Notes: generated by a model from the sequence alone, not told the origin. Shown: positions 34,199-43,855, counted from the first letter of the stretch. The stretch is 64,000 nt of DNA from Verrucomicrobiota bacterium (GCA_016871515.1 VHDE01000011.1:1-64000), one strand, 5' to 3'. Program-made: numbers and translations.

Positions 34199-34759
34199 TC
34201 AACCCCTGAATTTGCCTGCGGCGAGAAATCGTGGCGAAGCTGGCGACGAAGTCACCTGGATAAGGTAAGCAAGAAGACCAAATGTCATGAAAAGGTTGGT
34301 TGTCTGCGCCACAGCATGCCAGATTCGAAACGACTTGGCTGCTTGCCGGCTTTGCTGAGGCGTCGAACGGACTCCGTAGATTTCCAGATGAAGCCGTTTA
34401 AGCCTCGGCTGCAGTCCCAGGCCGCCGCTCAAGCTCAAAGCAAATAAGATCAACAGGAGGCAAAGCACCCAGCGCCGGAGAGGCCGGCCGGCGTAAAGCC
34501 ATTCCGCCAGCAAGTGAGCTAACGCAATCCCGGCACAGCAGTAATGTAAAACAAAATAGCGCTCCAAAATGACCTGCGCCGCGGCGCCCGCATGGGAGCG
34601 TGGCAATATTTGCAGCATTCCGGGCGAAAAGAAAGCTGGTCCAACTCCGAATGTCAAAAAGATCGCGGCCCCAAACCAAATGGCAGCATTTGTGACCCCA
34701 ACCAGTCTGAGAAACGTCAACACGGCCCGCAGCGTAGAAAAGAATTGCGCCAGTGCCAA
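34199..34759 (-). CDS. DUF4149-like integral membrane protein
   Basis: This protein has about 186 residues, with four hydrophobic helices: at the N-terminus (LRLVGVTNAAIWFGAAIFL), at 70-88, at 93-112 and near 158-172. It has the family-like segment FGVGPAFFS after the first helix. The predicted start is a TTG, so the true N-terminus is uncertain. Function is unknown in bacteria. Confidence 0.6.
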   Translation of the reverse strand: MALAQFFSTLRAVLTFLRLVGVTNAAIWFGAAIFLTFGVGPAFFSPGMLQILPRSHAGAAAQVILERYFVLHYCCAGIALAHLLAEWLYAGRPLRRWVLCLLLILFALSLSGGLGLQPRLKRLHLEIYGVRSTPQQSRQAAKSFRIWHAVAQTTNLFMTFGLLAYLIQVTSSPASPRFLAAGKFRG

Positions 34760-34996
34760 GCCTCATCACGAACCGGTCGGCAAACAAAGGCCTTCCACAA
34801 GCATCGGTGGCAGAAATAGCGCGCGGCGGCACTACCTTTGAATTAAGCACTGCGAGCGTGATTCTTACTCCTAATCGTGATCCTGATCTTGATCTTGCTC
34901 CTCAAAAGGCTGCCACCAACGAGATCATGATCAAGAGCTAGGACCAAGATGATGAAACCATCGATGCCAAAGTGGAGCTTAGTGCCCGTGCTGTCG
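34760..34996. other. Intergenic, low-complexity tract
   Basis: A tract of near-repeats of GATCNTGATC-like hexamers lies at 34872-34940 (ATCGTGATCCTGATCTTGATC). No gene is recognised. Confidence 0.4.
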
Positions 34997-36502
34997 CTAG
35001 CCGGCTTTCACGGCTGCTTCGGCCGCGTTGGCCCGTTCCACGATCGCTTGCAAGGACAAAGCGGCTGCGACCTCTTTTTCCGCCTCGTAAATCGACTCGA
35101 ACTGGCCTCGAACCATCGTCTGCATGGAATCGTCGCGCGTTGACAGTTCCTGGCCCTGTCCAGCGCGCAATGCGTGCAAAATATCGTGAGCGCTAATTCG
35201 ATCCAACGGGCGTCCAGGGGCATAACACGTCTCCCTCCCGAGAACCTCCACTAAAAGCTTGGTCTCGACGAGCACAGCCAAAACCTGACCAGCCAGCCGC
35301 AAAGGCACGCAAAGGTCCTTGGCAGTTTCCGCAGCGCTGGGCGGTTTCTCGCCTGCATAAAACCGCTTGCCGATGTAAGTCATTAACCGCAACGCAATGA
35401 ATTCGCGGCCGCGCTGGTTGATCCTCTCAGCCTGTCGTTCCTGATTGTAGGCGCGCCGATTTTGAAATCCGTACGCGGTCTGAGCGCCGAAAAGGAGAAT
35501 GATCCAGGAAAAATAAAGAGCGAGAAGGAACAAGGGCACTAACGCCAGGCTTCCGTAAATCTGCTTGTACGTCACCACGCGCAAGACATAGAGGAAATTC
35601 AAGTTGCTGTTTAAGTGCAAGAATCCGCCAGCGACCATTCCGCCGACTAACGCCGCCCGCCAGTCAACCTTCGTATTCGGCATCAACAAGTAAAATAACG
35701 CAAAGGCAAAGCTCAACACGGCGAACGGCGCCAGGTGCGAAAAAACGAAGTCGCCCAGCAGCGGAACTTCTTTGATAAATGCTTGCCCGGCTTCGAAACG
35801 GGTCCAGGAACTCAACCCGCCCGCCAGCAAAAGCAGAAGAGGTCCAAGTGTGATCGCCGCCCAGTATTGCACCGTCCGGGAAAACCACCCTCGTCCCTGC
35901 GTAACGCCCCACATATCGTTCAACGTCGCTTCAATTGTAGCCAGCAAGGAGATCGCCACAAAAACCAACGCTAGAATCGCCGTCACTCCCAGAGCACCGC
36001 TTTGAAAATTCCGCACAAAGTCCATGATTCTCGAAACGAGTTCTTCTTGTTCATCCAAGTCTTGCTGTTCGACGGCGCCGGCCACTTGATCGAGCTGGTT
36101 TGTGCCAGTTACGGTTGAAATCTGGTTGGTGGCCACAACACGTTGAATCTGGTTGGTCGTTGTCACTTTAGGCAGCAGACCGACCATCGGCGCAATTTTG
36201 TCGGTCGCCATCCTCACCCAGCTTCGAATTCGTTGTTCTCCCTCCTCTTTCTTCAGGAAACCGGTCGAGACGCTCACCACGACCGCCAGGAGTGGCACCA
36301 GGGCCAACAATGTAGTATAAGCGAGCGCAGCTGCGCGAACTGGACAGCGATTGCGCATGAAACTCTTCCCCACCAAAACCCAGAAATGGAGGAACTTTTG
36401 GGTCCGCGATAAGTTCTCGTGAAACTCGATATCCTTTGCGGTTAGCAAGGCCTGCGCTTCCGCTTGAAGTTTTCGCAGCTTGGAAAACGATGGATGCGCC
36501 AT
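34997..36502 (-). CDS. YihY/BrkB family inner-membrane protein
   Basis: From ATG 36502 the protein has about 501 residues. The family core has six helices with the hallmarks RNRCPVRAAALAYTTLLALVPLLAV, ATLNDMWGVTQGRGWF, LYFSWIILLFGAQTAYGFQN and YLLMPNTKVDWRAALVGGMVA. The C-terminal part from about 360 is a winged-helix-like region (LRLAGQVLAVLVETKLLVEVL), often seen in the long form of this family. An insert with repeated ATNQI/GTNQL units lies near 120-150. Once called ribonuclease BN, the family is not a nuclease; its cellular role is unclear. Confidence 0.9.
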   Translation of the reverse strand: MAHPSFSKLRKLQAEAQALLTAKDIEFHENLSRTQKFLHFWVLVGKSFMRNRCPVRAAALAYTTLLALVPLLAVVVSVSTGFLKKEEGEQRIRSWVRMATDKIAPMVGLLPKVTTTNQIQRVVATNQISTVTGTNQLDQVAGAVEQQDLDEQEELVSRIMDFVRNFQSGALGVTAILALVFVAISLLATIEATLNDMWGVTQGRGWFSRTVQYWAAITLGPLLLLLAGGLSSWTRFEAGQAFIKEVPLLGDFVFSHLAPFAVLSFAFALFYLLMPNTKVDWRAALVGGMVAGGFLHLNSNLNFLYVLRVVTYKQIYGSLALVPLFLLALYFSWIILLFGAQTAYGFQNRRAYNQERQAERINQRGREFIALRLMTYIGKRFYAGEKPPSAAETAKDLCVPLRLAGQVLAVLVETKLLVEVLGRETCYAPGRPLDRISAHDILHALRAGQGQELSTRDDSMQTMVRGQFESIYEAEKEVAAALSLQAIVERANAAEAAVKAG

Positions 36503-36762
36503 ATTCTCCAGCAAAAGCTAACAAAGTCACCGGTTAAGTCAAACGACCGCCTGTACCGCCTCTCCTGCTCTCGGTGCGCGCAAATGCTGACTTATGCCTT
36601 TGGCAACAAGCGTCAAGCTGAGGCGGTGAGCGGTCGGACGGTGAATCTGGCGGTGGGGGCTTTGCGGGGCCGCTTGGCGTCCTTGACCTTCTCGTAAAGG
36701 CGAAGTAATCCCGGACGCAACCTCGAATTTAGGCGACCGCTTGAAAGTCTGCGATACGCACG
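36503..36762. other. Intergenic, partial repeats
   Basis: The spacer word of family A (GTGCGCGCAAATGCTGAC) lies near 36566-36583. A family B fragment (CTTGAAAGTCTGCGATACGC) lies near 36741-36760. No gene is recognised. Confidence 0.4.
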
Positions 36763-37548
36763 CTACCGAAATTCGGCCCATTCAGGTTCGTTGGCGAAAA
36801 TCCAGCGATAGTAATCGGCGCCTTGCAATTGGCGGGCGGCATCTTCATCGACAACTACGGTGCAGCGCGGGTGCAACTGCAGCGCCGTCGCCGAAATGAG
36901 GGCAGTGATCGCACCTTCGACTGCTTTGCTAATGATAGAAGCCTTCTCGCTGCCGGTCGCCAGCAGCAGGCAGCGTCGCGCGTCCAGGATCGTGCCGACG
37001 CCCATCGTGATTGCTCGCCTCGGGACTTTTTCTTCACTTCCGAAAAGCGGCGCGTTTTGTTCGATGGTTGTCGGAGTGAGCGCTTTCACCCGGGTTCGCG
37101 ACCGCAGAGCCGAGAGCGGCTCGTTAAAGCCGATGTGGCCCGCCTGTCCGAGGCCGAGCAGTTGCAGATCGATTCCGCCAAACTTGGCAATGGAAGCCTC
37201 GTAGTTCCGGCATTCGGCATCCAGATCCGGAGCGAGTCCGTTTGGCAGGTGTGTGTTTCGCAAGTCGATATTCACGCGCCCGAACAGATGCTCGTTCATG
37301 TAATGCCGGTAGGAGTGAGGATCATCCGGAGACAAACCCACGTACTCGTCCAGGTTAAATGTGCTGCAGAGAGAAAAGTCGAGGCCCTGCCTCTTGTGCA
37401 TCTCAACCAACATTCGATATGCGGACTCCATCGTGCGTCCCGTAGCCAATCCTAAGACCAAGTGCGCGTTTGCCCGCAATTCCTTTGCGATCATGCGAGC
37501 CACGAGCGACGCGGCAGCCTCGGCATCCGATTGAATGATTACTTCCAC
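36763..37548 (-). CDS. nagB: Glucosamine-6-phosphate deaminase
   Basis: This 261-residue protein converts glucosamine-6-phosphate to fructose-6-phosphate and ammonia. Motifs include LGLATGRTMESAY (phosphate loop), FNLDEYVGL (catalytic Asp and Glu), the HSYRHYMNEHLF segment, LLGLGQAGHIGFNEP (catalytic His), ITMGVGTILDAR and a late phosphate-binding TGSEKA. The length matches NagB. In this window nagA lies at 40915-42072 on the opposite strand, so the pathway genes are near but not in one operon. Confidence 0.95.
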   Translation of the reverse strand: MEVIIQSDAEAAASLVARMIAKELRANAHLVLGLATGRTMESAYRMLVEMHKRQGLDFSLCSTFNLDEYVGLSPDDPHSYRHYMNEHLFGRVNIDLRNTHLPNGLAPDLDAECRNYEASIAKFGGIDLQLLGLGQAGHIGFNEPLSALRSRTRVKALTPTTIEQNAPLFGSEEKVPRRAITMGVGTILDARRCLLLATGSEKASIISKAVEGAITALISATALQLHPRCTVVVDEDAARQLQGADYYRWIFANEPEWAEFR

Positions 37549-37647
37549 GGCGCGGAGTTAACCACGAATGGACACGAATGGACACGAAGAAAACGAAACG
37601 GATCTCTCGTAACCTTGCTTGTCGCCAGTTACGTATCGTGCCATGAT

Positions 37648-37929
37648 ATGGATATGAAATCTCACCATGTTACTCTTGCCGAGCCCGTCAGCGCGATGAT
37701 TGAAACGCAAATCGCATGCGGCCGGTTCAAGGATTTTTCGGCCGCAATTCAGGAAGCCGCCTGGAATTACTTCTTTGGCACGGCATCGCCCTATCAGGAG
37801 TATGGAGTGACGCCGGAGGAGGTTGAACGAGCCTACGAGAAATGCTCCGCCGAAACAGCCCGTCTTCGGAGAGCCGGCAAACTAAAGGAATGGAGAACTC
37901 GTTTGGGACCATCATTTTGTCCTTCATGA
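37648..37929 (+). CDS. ParD-like antitoxin (orphan)
   Basis: This is a 93-residue protein starting MDMKSHHVTLAEPVSAMIET. It has a ribbon-helix-helix pattern like ParD/CopG antitoxins (AMIETQIACGRFKDFSAAIQEA), followed by a longer C-terminus with VTPEEVERAYEKC. ParE-type toxins normally follow directly. Here the next 180 bases contain no toxin-like gene. It may be a remnant or act as a stand-alone repressor. Confidence 0.6.
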   Translation: MDMKSHHVTLAEPVSAMIETQIACGRFKDFSAAIQEAAWNYFFGTASPYQEYGVTPEEVERAYEKCSAETARLRRAGKLKEWRTRLGPSFCPS

Positions 37930-38111
37930 TTTTGTCCCGCCTCCTCTGATTGAGGTCTCGCGGGCCGACTGGCTCCCATCGGGACCTGAGCTTGAGAGAC
38001 AAAATCATCAGAAGAGGGCTGGAACTGAACTTTGCCAGAGTCATCGAACTCGCTGCAATGAGGATTGAAGTTCAGGATGGCAGATGATCAAGCCCGGGTA
38101 AGGTCACTTGC

Positions 38112-39185
38112 TCAAGCGAGTCCAAACTCTTTTCGATTCTGCTCGCACGAGACGAGCACGGGACGATCGGCGACTCGCGCTTTGAGCAGGGCCTGTTCAT
38201 CCGCACCGGCGGTCAGCGGCAACGACACTTGGCCGCCTTCGGCCGCCGAGCGTTGCAATGCCAACATGATTTCGGCGCCTTGGCAGGCGTGCTCGAAATT
38301 GCATTGATGCACGCGCTTGTCGTCGTCGAGCCAGTCGGCCATTTCCTGAATGTAAGGCGGCATATCAAGTTCGTAATTCATAGCGCCTTCACCGTTCTGA
38401 GCTCCGCCGTTTTTGGTTACCGCGCGCCAGCCGCCGTTCGTGAGCACTTCCGCAAAACCTTCCGTGCCTTGCGCGCCGAGGCGGTTCTTGCCCCACCATT
38501 TGGCGACGTCCGGCTGGTCCGGTGCGCCAGCCCCGCATTCATAGATGCCACGCACACCATTGGCGAATTGAACAAAGCCGCCAATATAATCGGGCGATGG
38601 ATGATTGTCGGTGACCTTTGAACGTCCCGCCGCTTGCGCCATCACCCATGTCGCTGCGGCGTTGTTATTGTACCACGATGTGTAGTCGATCATGTGCGAC
38701 AACATGTGCGTCATCCAGCCGGTCGCAGTCGCATAAACCGTGTGAACTCGCCCAAGCGCTCCGCTGGCAATAATCTCCTTCACCTTGCGGTAATGAACCC
38801 CGTACCGATGCTGATGGCTAACGACGGCTTTGGCGCGAGCATTGCGAATGAGGTCGCGCATTGTGGAAAGCTCCGCACTCGTGAGCGCCACAGGCTTCTC
38901 GAAGGCGATCAATTTCGCACCGGACTCGAGGCCGAGCTTGATCATGTCGATGCGCACATTCGGTGGCGTGCAAAAACAGAAAACGTCGGGTTTCGCGGAA
39001 AGTGCAAGGGAACGCGCGTCGTTGCTGCTTGGCACTTGACCGAGCTTGCCGAGAGCGGCCTGCAAGCGCGCCTGATCGCGGCTCGCGACCCCGACCAATT
39101 CGAAACGATTATTTGCTTTGAAGAACGTGGCGTGGTGCAGACCTCGTTTGCCCATGCCGACGACAACGACGCGATATTTACTCAT
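38112..39185 (-). CDS. Gfo/Idh/MocA family oxidoreductase
   Basis: From ATG 39185 (MSKYRVVVVGMGKRGLHHAT), 357 residues. It has a Rossmann fold at the N-terminus (GMGKRG), the AKPDVFCFCTPPN strand, the catalytic EKP in LIAFEKPVALT, and the C-terminal substrate sheet domain. The upstream longer frame (to 39281) has no family similarity. It is read after the DegT aminotransferase. The pair resembles WbpB/WbpE-type steps, in which a sugar-nucleotide is oxidised and then transaminated. The exact sugar is unknown. Confidence 0.9.
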   Translation of the reverse strand: MSKYRVVVVGMGKRGLHHATFFKANNRFELVGVASRDQARLQAALGKLGQVPSSNDARSLALSAKPDVFCFCTPPNVRIDMIKLGLESGAKLIAFEKPVALTSAELSTMRDLIRNARAKAVVSHQHRYGVHYRKVKEIIASGALGRVHTVYATATGWMTHMLSHMIDYTSWYNNNAAATWVMAQAAGRSKVTDNHPSPDYIGGFVQFANGVRGIYECGAGAPDQPDVAKWWGKNRLGAQGTEGFAEVLTNGGWRAVTKNGGAQNGEGAMNYELDMPPYIQEMADWLDDDKRVHQCNFEHACQGAEIMLALQRSAAEGGQVSLPLTAGADEQALLKARVADRPVLVSCEQNRKEFGLA

Positions 39186-39294
39186 AAGAAATGGAGTGAT
39201 GAGGTAATGGAGTATTGGAATAATGGACAATTGTAATTCGGGCAGCCAAGTAGAAGCCGCCCCAATACTCCAATACTCCAACCTCCCGTTATCT

Positions 39295-40419
39295 TCATCC
39301 CTGCGCCTTGTCCCATTGCATCACTTTCTCGATCACGTAATCAGCTTCCTTTTCGGTCAATTCCGGATACATCGGAAGCGAAATGCAACAAGCGGCGTTG
39401 CGTTCGGAATTCGTGAGTGGCTCAACAATGCGCGCGTCTTTGCCCCACGGATAACCTTCCTGTTTATGAATGGCGATCGAGTAATGGGTCTTCGCATCGA
39501 CACCACCGTCGTTGAGAAATTTCAGGAACACATCGCGGTCGGCGGGTTTCTTCGTTTCGATAATATAGAGATGGTAGACATGTCGATAGCCCGGAACCTC
39601 GTAGGGCAATGTAAAACTTCGTGCCTCTTTTAGTCCCGCCGTGTATCGCGCCGACCATTTGCGCCGGAGGTCATTCCACGCGTCAATGTTTTTCAACTTG
39701 GCGCTCAGCACGCCGGCGTGAAGGTCGTCGAGCCGGCTGTTGAAACCGAAGCTGTGGACGTTGCGTTTGTCCGAACCGTGATTGCGCAACTTGCGGATGC
39801 GCTTGTCCATATCCGAATTGTTCGTCACAACTGCGCCGCCGTCGCCGAAAGTGCCGAGGTTTTTCTGAATGATGAAGCTGACGGTGGCGGCGTCGCTGAG
39901 TTCGCCGATCTTGAAACCGTCGCCGTGCGCCCCGATGGCTTGGGCATTATCTTCGATGACGAAGAGCTTGTGTTTGTCCGCGATTTTGCGAATCGCCTTC
40001 ATATCGGCGCATTGACCGTAGAGATGCACGGGGACAATCGCTTTGGTCTTCGGTGTGATCGCCGCCTCAATTTTCGCCGGATCGATGCAGTTCGTGCGCG
40101 GATCAGTATCGACGAAGACAGCCGTGGCGCCGGCGACCCAAATGGCTTCCGCGGTGGCAAAGAATGTGTTGGCAGTCGTGATGCACTCGTCGCCCGGACC
40201 GATACCCAGAGCCATAAAAGCCAGCCAAATCGCGTCTGTGCCGTTGCCGACGCCGACGGCATGTTTCATTCCGTGGTAACGGGCCAATTCTTCCTCGAAA
40301 CGCTTGAGCATGGGACCCATGACATACTGACTGCTCTCGAGAACTTCGCGGATGTTTGCGTCGATCTCGGACTTGATGTTGTGGTACTGGCGAACGTGGC
40401 CGTAAAATTCAACTTTCAT
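39295..40419 (-). CDS. DegT/DnrJ/EryC1/StrS family sugar aminotransferase
   Basis: This 374-residue PLP enzyme has the opening FYGHVRQYHNIKSEIDANI, GVGNGTDAIWLAFMALGI (cofactor phosphate region), DTDPRTNCIDPAKIEAAI, VPVHLYGQCADM, VIEDNAQAIGA (Asp binding PLP nitrogen) and QKNLGTFGDGGAVVT with the Schiff-base Lys. The C-terminus is typical (PMYPELTEKEADYVIEKV). It transfers an amino group to a keto-sugar nucleotide. The Gfo/Idh/MocA gene follows it at 39185. Confidence 0.94.
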   Translation of the reverse strand: MKVEFYGHVRQYHNIKSEIDANIREVLESSQYVMGPMLKRFEEELARYHGMKHAVGVGNGTDAIWLAFMALGIGPGDECITTANTFFATAEAIWVAGATAVFVDTDPRTNCIDPAKIEAAITPKTKAIVPVHLYGQCADMKAIRKIADKHKLFVIEDNAQAIGAHGDGFKIGELSDAATVSFIIQKNLGTFGDGGAVVTNNSDMDKRIRKLRNHGSDKRNVHSFGFNSRLDDLHAGVLSAKLKNIDAWNDLRRKWSARYTAGLKEARSFTLPYEVPGYRHVYHLYIIETKKPADRDVFLKFLNDGGVDAKTHYSIAIHKQEGYPWGKDARIVEPLTNSERNAACCISLPMYPELTEKEADYVIEKVMQWDKAQG

Positions 40420-40899
40420 AAGCGGGCAAGCTAAGCGAGTGTTTTACGGGATGACAAGGACTTTTCGCGAGAACGCACGCTGTTCAACGCTGTTCCTCTA
40501 TTCTGTTCGCTTTCGGTAATTCAAAGCCCTGTGGCAAATAGTTGCCCCAGAGGGACTGCATGAGAATAGCCTGGCGTTTCAACGCCAGGAATCGGATCGC
40601 TAAATGATCGAGCCCCGAAGGGACGGTTGAAAATACATTTGAGAATCGAGCGTTTCAGTCGTGCCTTCGGGGCTTGCGCGCCCTGCGTCATGTTCCCGGC
40701 AGTGAACTGCCGGGCTATTCTCATGCAGTCCCTCCGGGACAAACGCCCTTTTGAATTACCGAAGGCATCAGAAAGGGAATCGGTCCTTACAGCTGGATGG
40801 GCGAGTCGGATCGAGTCGCCATGTTCGACAAACACCTGAATTTCCTCGTGTTAGGGAACAGGCCAAGTTACGAATCAGTTCAAGTAACAGATCGGCGAA
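40420..40899. repeat. Large imperfect inverted repeat (40514-40761)
   Basis: The outer arms are CGGTAATTCAAA near 40514 and TTTGAATTACCG near 40750-40761. Inside are GGGACTGCATGAGAATAGCC near 40552 with its complement GGCTATTCTCATGCAGTCCC, and GAGCCCCGAAGGGACGG with a partner near 40662. The element spans about 248 bp and has several stacked hairpins. A related TCTCATGCAATCCCTCC word occurs near 63924, so this is a dispersed family. No gene is seen in the rest of the gap. Confidence 0.8.
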
Positions 40900-40914
40900 T
40901 TGATTGATGGAGTT

Positions 40915-42072
40915 ATGAGCGACGGCGAGATTCAAGCCTGGCACTATTCGACGCGGCAAACAGTATGTTTGCGTTGGCGTGCTGGTCGCATCACCGCTTT
41001 AGAACGCGTGTCCACGGAACCACCGCCCGCATTGTGGCTCGCGCCTCCGCTGTTTGATGCGCAAGTCAACGGTTACGCAGGAGTCGATTTTCAGCGGGAT
41101 GGTCTAACCGAGCAGGAATTATTGTTAGCAGCGCGTCAATTGCGGCTGGCTGGATGCACTCGCTTTTTGCTAACTCTGATTACAGACGAATGGGGAAAGC
41201 TGATGGCGCGCTTGGGGCATTTGCGTGCAATTCGTTCGCGCTCGGCGGAGCTTCAATCCGCGATTGCTGGCTGGCATATCGAGGGACCATTCTTGTCCGC
41301 CGAGCCTGGCTTCCGAGGCGCGCATAATCCCGACGTGATGGTCGATCCTTCGCCGCAGCATATGCGCGAGCTTCGCGAGATTACGCAGGATGACCCGGTG
41401 CTTTTGACCGTGGCTCCAGAACGGCAAGGAGCAATTGAAGCCATCGCGCTCGCGGTTTCTTTGGGTATTAAGGTGAGCGTCGGCCATTCCAACGCGTCAG
41501 CGGAAGTTCTGCGGCAGGCCGTTCAGGCTGGGGTGGCAGGCTTCACTCATCTTGGCAATGCCTGTCCGCAACAACTCGATCGGCACGATAATATCCTGTG
41601 GCGTGTGTTGGACACCTCGGAGTTGACGGTTGGTGTGATTCCCGATCGTATCCATGTCTCGCCCGCATTGTTTCGCTTAATACACCGCGTGCGGCCAGCC
41701 TCGTCGATTTATTACACGACCGATGCGATGTCAGCTGCGGGGGCAGCACCAGGACGTTATACGATTGGGGCTCTTACGCTCGAGGTCGGTGAAGACCAAA
41801 TCGTGCGGCAACCCGGCAAGACGAATTTCGCCGGTTCAGCCTTGCGGCCAATTGATGGCGTCTTTCGCGCGGCACGCATGCTTGACCGCTCGTGGCGTGA
41901 GGTTTGGGATGCGTTTTCCTGGCATCCTGCTCGATTCATCGCTTTGCCGCGCGGAATCGAAATCGGTGCGCCGGCCGATTTCTGCCTGGTGAAAGTGAAC
42001 GAGCAAAACGAATTTCAAGAACTTCGCGTTTGGATCAATGGTGTGCTGCAAAACTCAGGCCTCGGAAAATAA
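40915..42072 (+). CDS. nagA: N-acetylglucosamine-6-phosphate deacetylase
   Basis: This amidohydrolase has 385 residues from ATG 40915. Motifs are DAQVNGYAGVDF near the start, GWHIEGPFLSAEPGFRGAH (catalytic/metal-site Glu), VSVGHSNASAEVL (metal His), FTHLGNACPQ (second metal His), GVIPDRIHVSPALF and YTTDAMSAAGAAPGRY (catalytic Asp). It removes acetate from GlcNAc-6-P, the step before NagB. A TTG at 40900 is another possible start. Confidence 0.94.
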   Translation: MSDGEIQAWHYSTRQTVCLRWRAGRITALERVSTEPPPALWLAPPLFDAQVNGYAGVDFQRDGLTEQELLLAARQLRLAGCTRFLLTLITDEWGKLMARLGHLRAIRSRSAELQSAIAGWHIEGPFLSAEPGFRGAHNPDVMVDPSPQHMRELREITQDDPVLLTVAPERQGAIEAIALAVSLGIKVSVGHSNASAEVLRQAVQAGVAGFTHLGNACPQQLDRHDNILWRVLDTSELTVGVIPDRIHVSPALFRLIHRVRPASSIYYTTDAMSAAGAAPGRYTIGALTLEVGEDQIVRQPGKTNFAGSALRPIDGVFRAARMLDRSWREVWDAFSWHPARFIALPRGIEIGAPADFCLVKVNEQNEFQELRVWINGVLQNSGLGK

Positions 42073-42087
42073 GCTGCTTGGGAAGCA

Positions 42088-42186
42088 GTATTCTGCGGAT
42101 CGCCCGCAAGTTCGAGTGTCCCGGAATGTGCGGACGGTATGCCGATTGCAAATCGGCGATACGGCAGACTGAAAGTCTGCGCTACG
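42088..42186. repeat. 99-bp dispersed element, copy 1
   Basis: This element begins GTATTCTGCGGATCGCCCGC and ends with a family B palindrome (AAATCGGCGATACGGCAGAC...). It lies 15 bp after the nagA stop. A copy of about 90% identity in inverse orientation lies at 63755-63852, directly after the rnc stop. Confidence 0.85.
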
Positions 42187-42252
42187 CCAACAACGCGCAT
42201 CAAGGCCAGGCAATCTCTTCCAGGACAATGGTCCGTTACTGCTAACCGCTCC

Positions 42253-43855
42253 TTACGTTTGATTGTTGTGAGCGAGCGGCAACTCCAGCCAAAACCGGCT
42301 CCCCTGACCGGGACTTGATTCGACTCCGACACGGCCGCCCATGCGTTCCGCGCCCTTGCGAACAATGGCCAAGCCAATGCCGGTTCCGGGATAAATATCG
42401 ACTCCATGCAACCGTTCAAATAGGCGAAAAATCCGCGTATGATATTCAGAAGCAATTCCAATTCCATTGTCTTCAACCCACAGGCGTCCCCACTCACCGT
42501 TTGCCTGCAAATGGACCCGGACTTGCGGTTTCACTCCGCTGGGCACAAACTTCACGGCGTTCGAGAGCAGGTTGCAAAGCACTTGCACCAAGGTTCCATG
42601 GTGCCCGACCACGCCCTCGAGCGGTTCCTGGACCTGGATGGCAGCGTTCCCAGCTTGAAGAGGCGCTTCCAATTGCCCCATCGCTTCCGTCACAACTTTG
42701 GCGAGATCGACCGGCTGCAATTGCAAGGCGGCGTGGCTCAGGCGGCTGTACAAAAGGAGGTCTTGAATTAGCGCATCCATTCGCCCGGCCGCGGCGATGA
42801 TGCGCGTGGCGTAATCGCGTCCGACTTCACCCAACTCATTGGCGCAATCCTCAATCAACGCCTCGGCGAAGCCCTGCATCGCTCGCAGCGGAGCGCGCAG
42901 ATCGTGGGATGCCGAGTAGGAGAACGATTCCAGTTCGGCATTCGTTTCGCGCAACGCTTCTTCGGCCCGTTTGCGCACGGCAATCTCCTTTTCTAATTCC
43001 TGATTGGCATGTTCCAGGTCAGCCGCCCGCGAACGCAAGGCTCTGTTCAACTGCCGGATTTCCTCCTCCGTCTGTTTTCGCTCGGTAATATCGCGGGCGA
43101 AGAGGTAAATCAGCTCTTCGGCAATAAATGGCGAAGCGGTCCAAGCCAGCCAGCGATACCCGCCATCCTTGCACGCGTAACGGTTCTCGAAATAGATCGA
43201 CGTTTCATTTGACTTCAACTTTTCGAGGCACTCTCGTGTGGCGCTCTGGTCTTCGGGATGGACGAATTCGAGCAATCGCCGCGCTTTGAGTTCATCGTCG
43301 CTGAATCCAAGCACTGTTTTCCAGGTCGGATTCAATTGCTTGAAATAGCCATCAAACCCGGCGATAGAAAGCATGTCGATCGAGAGGAGGAAGAAACGAT
43401 TTCGTCTCGTCTCATACTCGATCCGCTGCGCCGCCTCGCTGAGAGAGCGTTGGTGTTCTTCCTTTTCGACCTGGCGAAGCCGCTCCGCTTGCCGTTTGAT
43501 CTCCTGGGTTTTTTTTGAGCAACTTGACGAACACCGTCACTTTCGTCCTGAGCACGTCCGGAATGACGGGAGCAGCAATGTAATCGACGGCGCCGAGCGC
43601 GTAACCTTTCGCCGAATGCATCTCCGCCGTGCTGATCGCGCTCAAAAAAATGATTGGCGTATGTTCCGAGCTCTTGCGCTGCCGAATCAAAGCGGCCGTT
43701 TCGAACCCATTAATCTCCGGCATATTTACGTCGAGCACGATCACGGCGAAGTCCTGGCGCAGCAGGCAGCGCAAGGCTTCCCGGCCGGAATTGGCCTTGA
43801 CCAGGTTCTGGTCCAGGTCGCCTAGAATAGCTTCCAACGCGACGAGATTCTCGGG
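42253..43855 (-). pseudogene. Response regulator - PAS - histidine kinase, frameshifted
   Basis: Read 5' to 3' from 43855: a receiver domain without its first strand (starts PENLVALEAILGDL; phospho-Asp in VIVLDVNMPEINGF near 43732), then a coiled coil, a PAS domain (MLSIAGFDGYFKQLNPTWK, LGFSDDELKARRLLEFVHPED), a second coiled coil and a histidine kinase with an intact H-box (SYSASHDLRAPLRAMQGFAE), N-box and G-boxes. The frame breaks at an A8 run (43509-43516, T8 on the plus strand). With one A less, the coding continues smoothly as KKTQEIKRQAERLRQVEKEE. The kinase part alone (42253-43374) could still be made from an internal start. The joint and missing start indicate decay, although an assembly error cannot be excluded at A8. 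Confidence 0.75.

Noticed and set aside
34997-36502. Ribonuclease BN
   Set aside because: The old name for this family came from a mistaken gene assignment; the protein has no nuclease motif, so I call it YihY/BrkB.
37727-38044. Minus-strand frame opposite the ParD-like gene, considered as possible toxin
   Set aside because: It overlaps the antitoxin itself and its translation shows no ParE-like pattern.
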